Part shown: piece after piece, positions 5,314-5,337 of the stretch | Position numbering within the stretch: position 1 is the stretch's first letter | How the letters are laid out: every line of letters starts with the position of its first letter | From: Candidatus Auribacterota bacterium | GTDB lineage: Bacteria; Auribacterota; JAFGBW01; JAFGJP01 | Length of the DNA: 5,337 nt | Direction: 5' to 3' | Assembly: GCA_016929035.1 (NCBI GenBank) | Contig: JAFGJP010000076.1 | Coordinates: forward strand, 1 to 5,337 | Notes under the pieces: generated by a model | Databases searched by the model: none | What the model saw: the letters and a program-made list of their open reading frames with translations, nothing else | What the model was told of the DNA's origin: nothing | Translations under genes and position numbers: made by a program

Positions 5314-5337
5314 AAGAAATCTGATGATGTCTAAACA

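Overview
The window looks like chromosomal DNA of a moderate-GC anaerobe, most likely a deltaproteobacterium in the broad sense (Desulfobacterota, a sulfate reducer or syntroph). This is an inference. It rests on a Desulfovibrio-type single-cluster ferredoxin, a cobalamin-domain radical SAM enzyme, a four-helix-membrane GGDEF protein of a sort I associate with that group, and an enzyme I of the PTS outside any sugar operon. All six genes I can support lie on the minus strand, so transcription runs from high to low coordinates.

Reading in the direction of transcription, 5296-3360 is a compact three-gene cassette: a single-CBS-domain protein (5048-5296), a 63-residue ferredoxin (4820-5011) and a cobalamin-domain radical SAM protein of 480 residues (3360-4802). 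The gaps are 36 and 17 bases and each gene has a Shine-Dalgarno sequence. The likely logic is a radical SAM enzyme of unknown substrate with a dedicated electron carrier and a small nucleotide-sensing or structural partner.

Between this cassette and the next gene (3166-3359) is a noncoding spacer that is unusually rich in symmetry. It holds three consecutive hairpins in about 130 bases, a 12-mer that recurs in inverted orientation and could form an alternative long-range stem, and a perfect TATAAT box immediately before the next start codon. This is the least ordinary part of the window.

A second group follows: a small TPR protein (2842-3165) and, 33 bases on, a membrane-anchored diguanylate cyclase with intact GGDEF and RxxD sites (1942-2808). 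After a 113-base leader comes phosphoenolpyruvate-protein phosphotransferase (enzyme I, ptsI, 173-1828). It has all the catalytic residues but an altered active-histidine motif, a TTG start and no HPr or enzyme II gene in view. Its partners may lie to the left, outside the window, or elsewhere.

Downstream of ptsI, positions 8-105 carry a degenerate array of 7-base units that hold register for 14 units. No rRNA, tRNA, CRISPR array, insertion sequence or recognisable phage gene is visible. I did not find a clearly new multi-gene system. The best candidates for novelty are the hairpin array with its overlapping promoter, the heptamer array, and the CBS-ferredoxin-radical SAM cassette.
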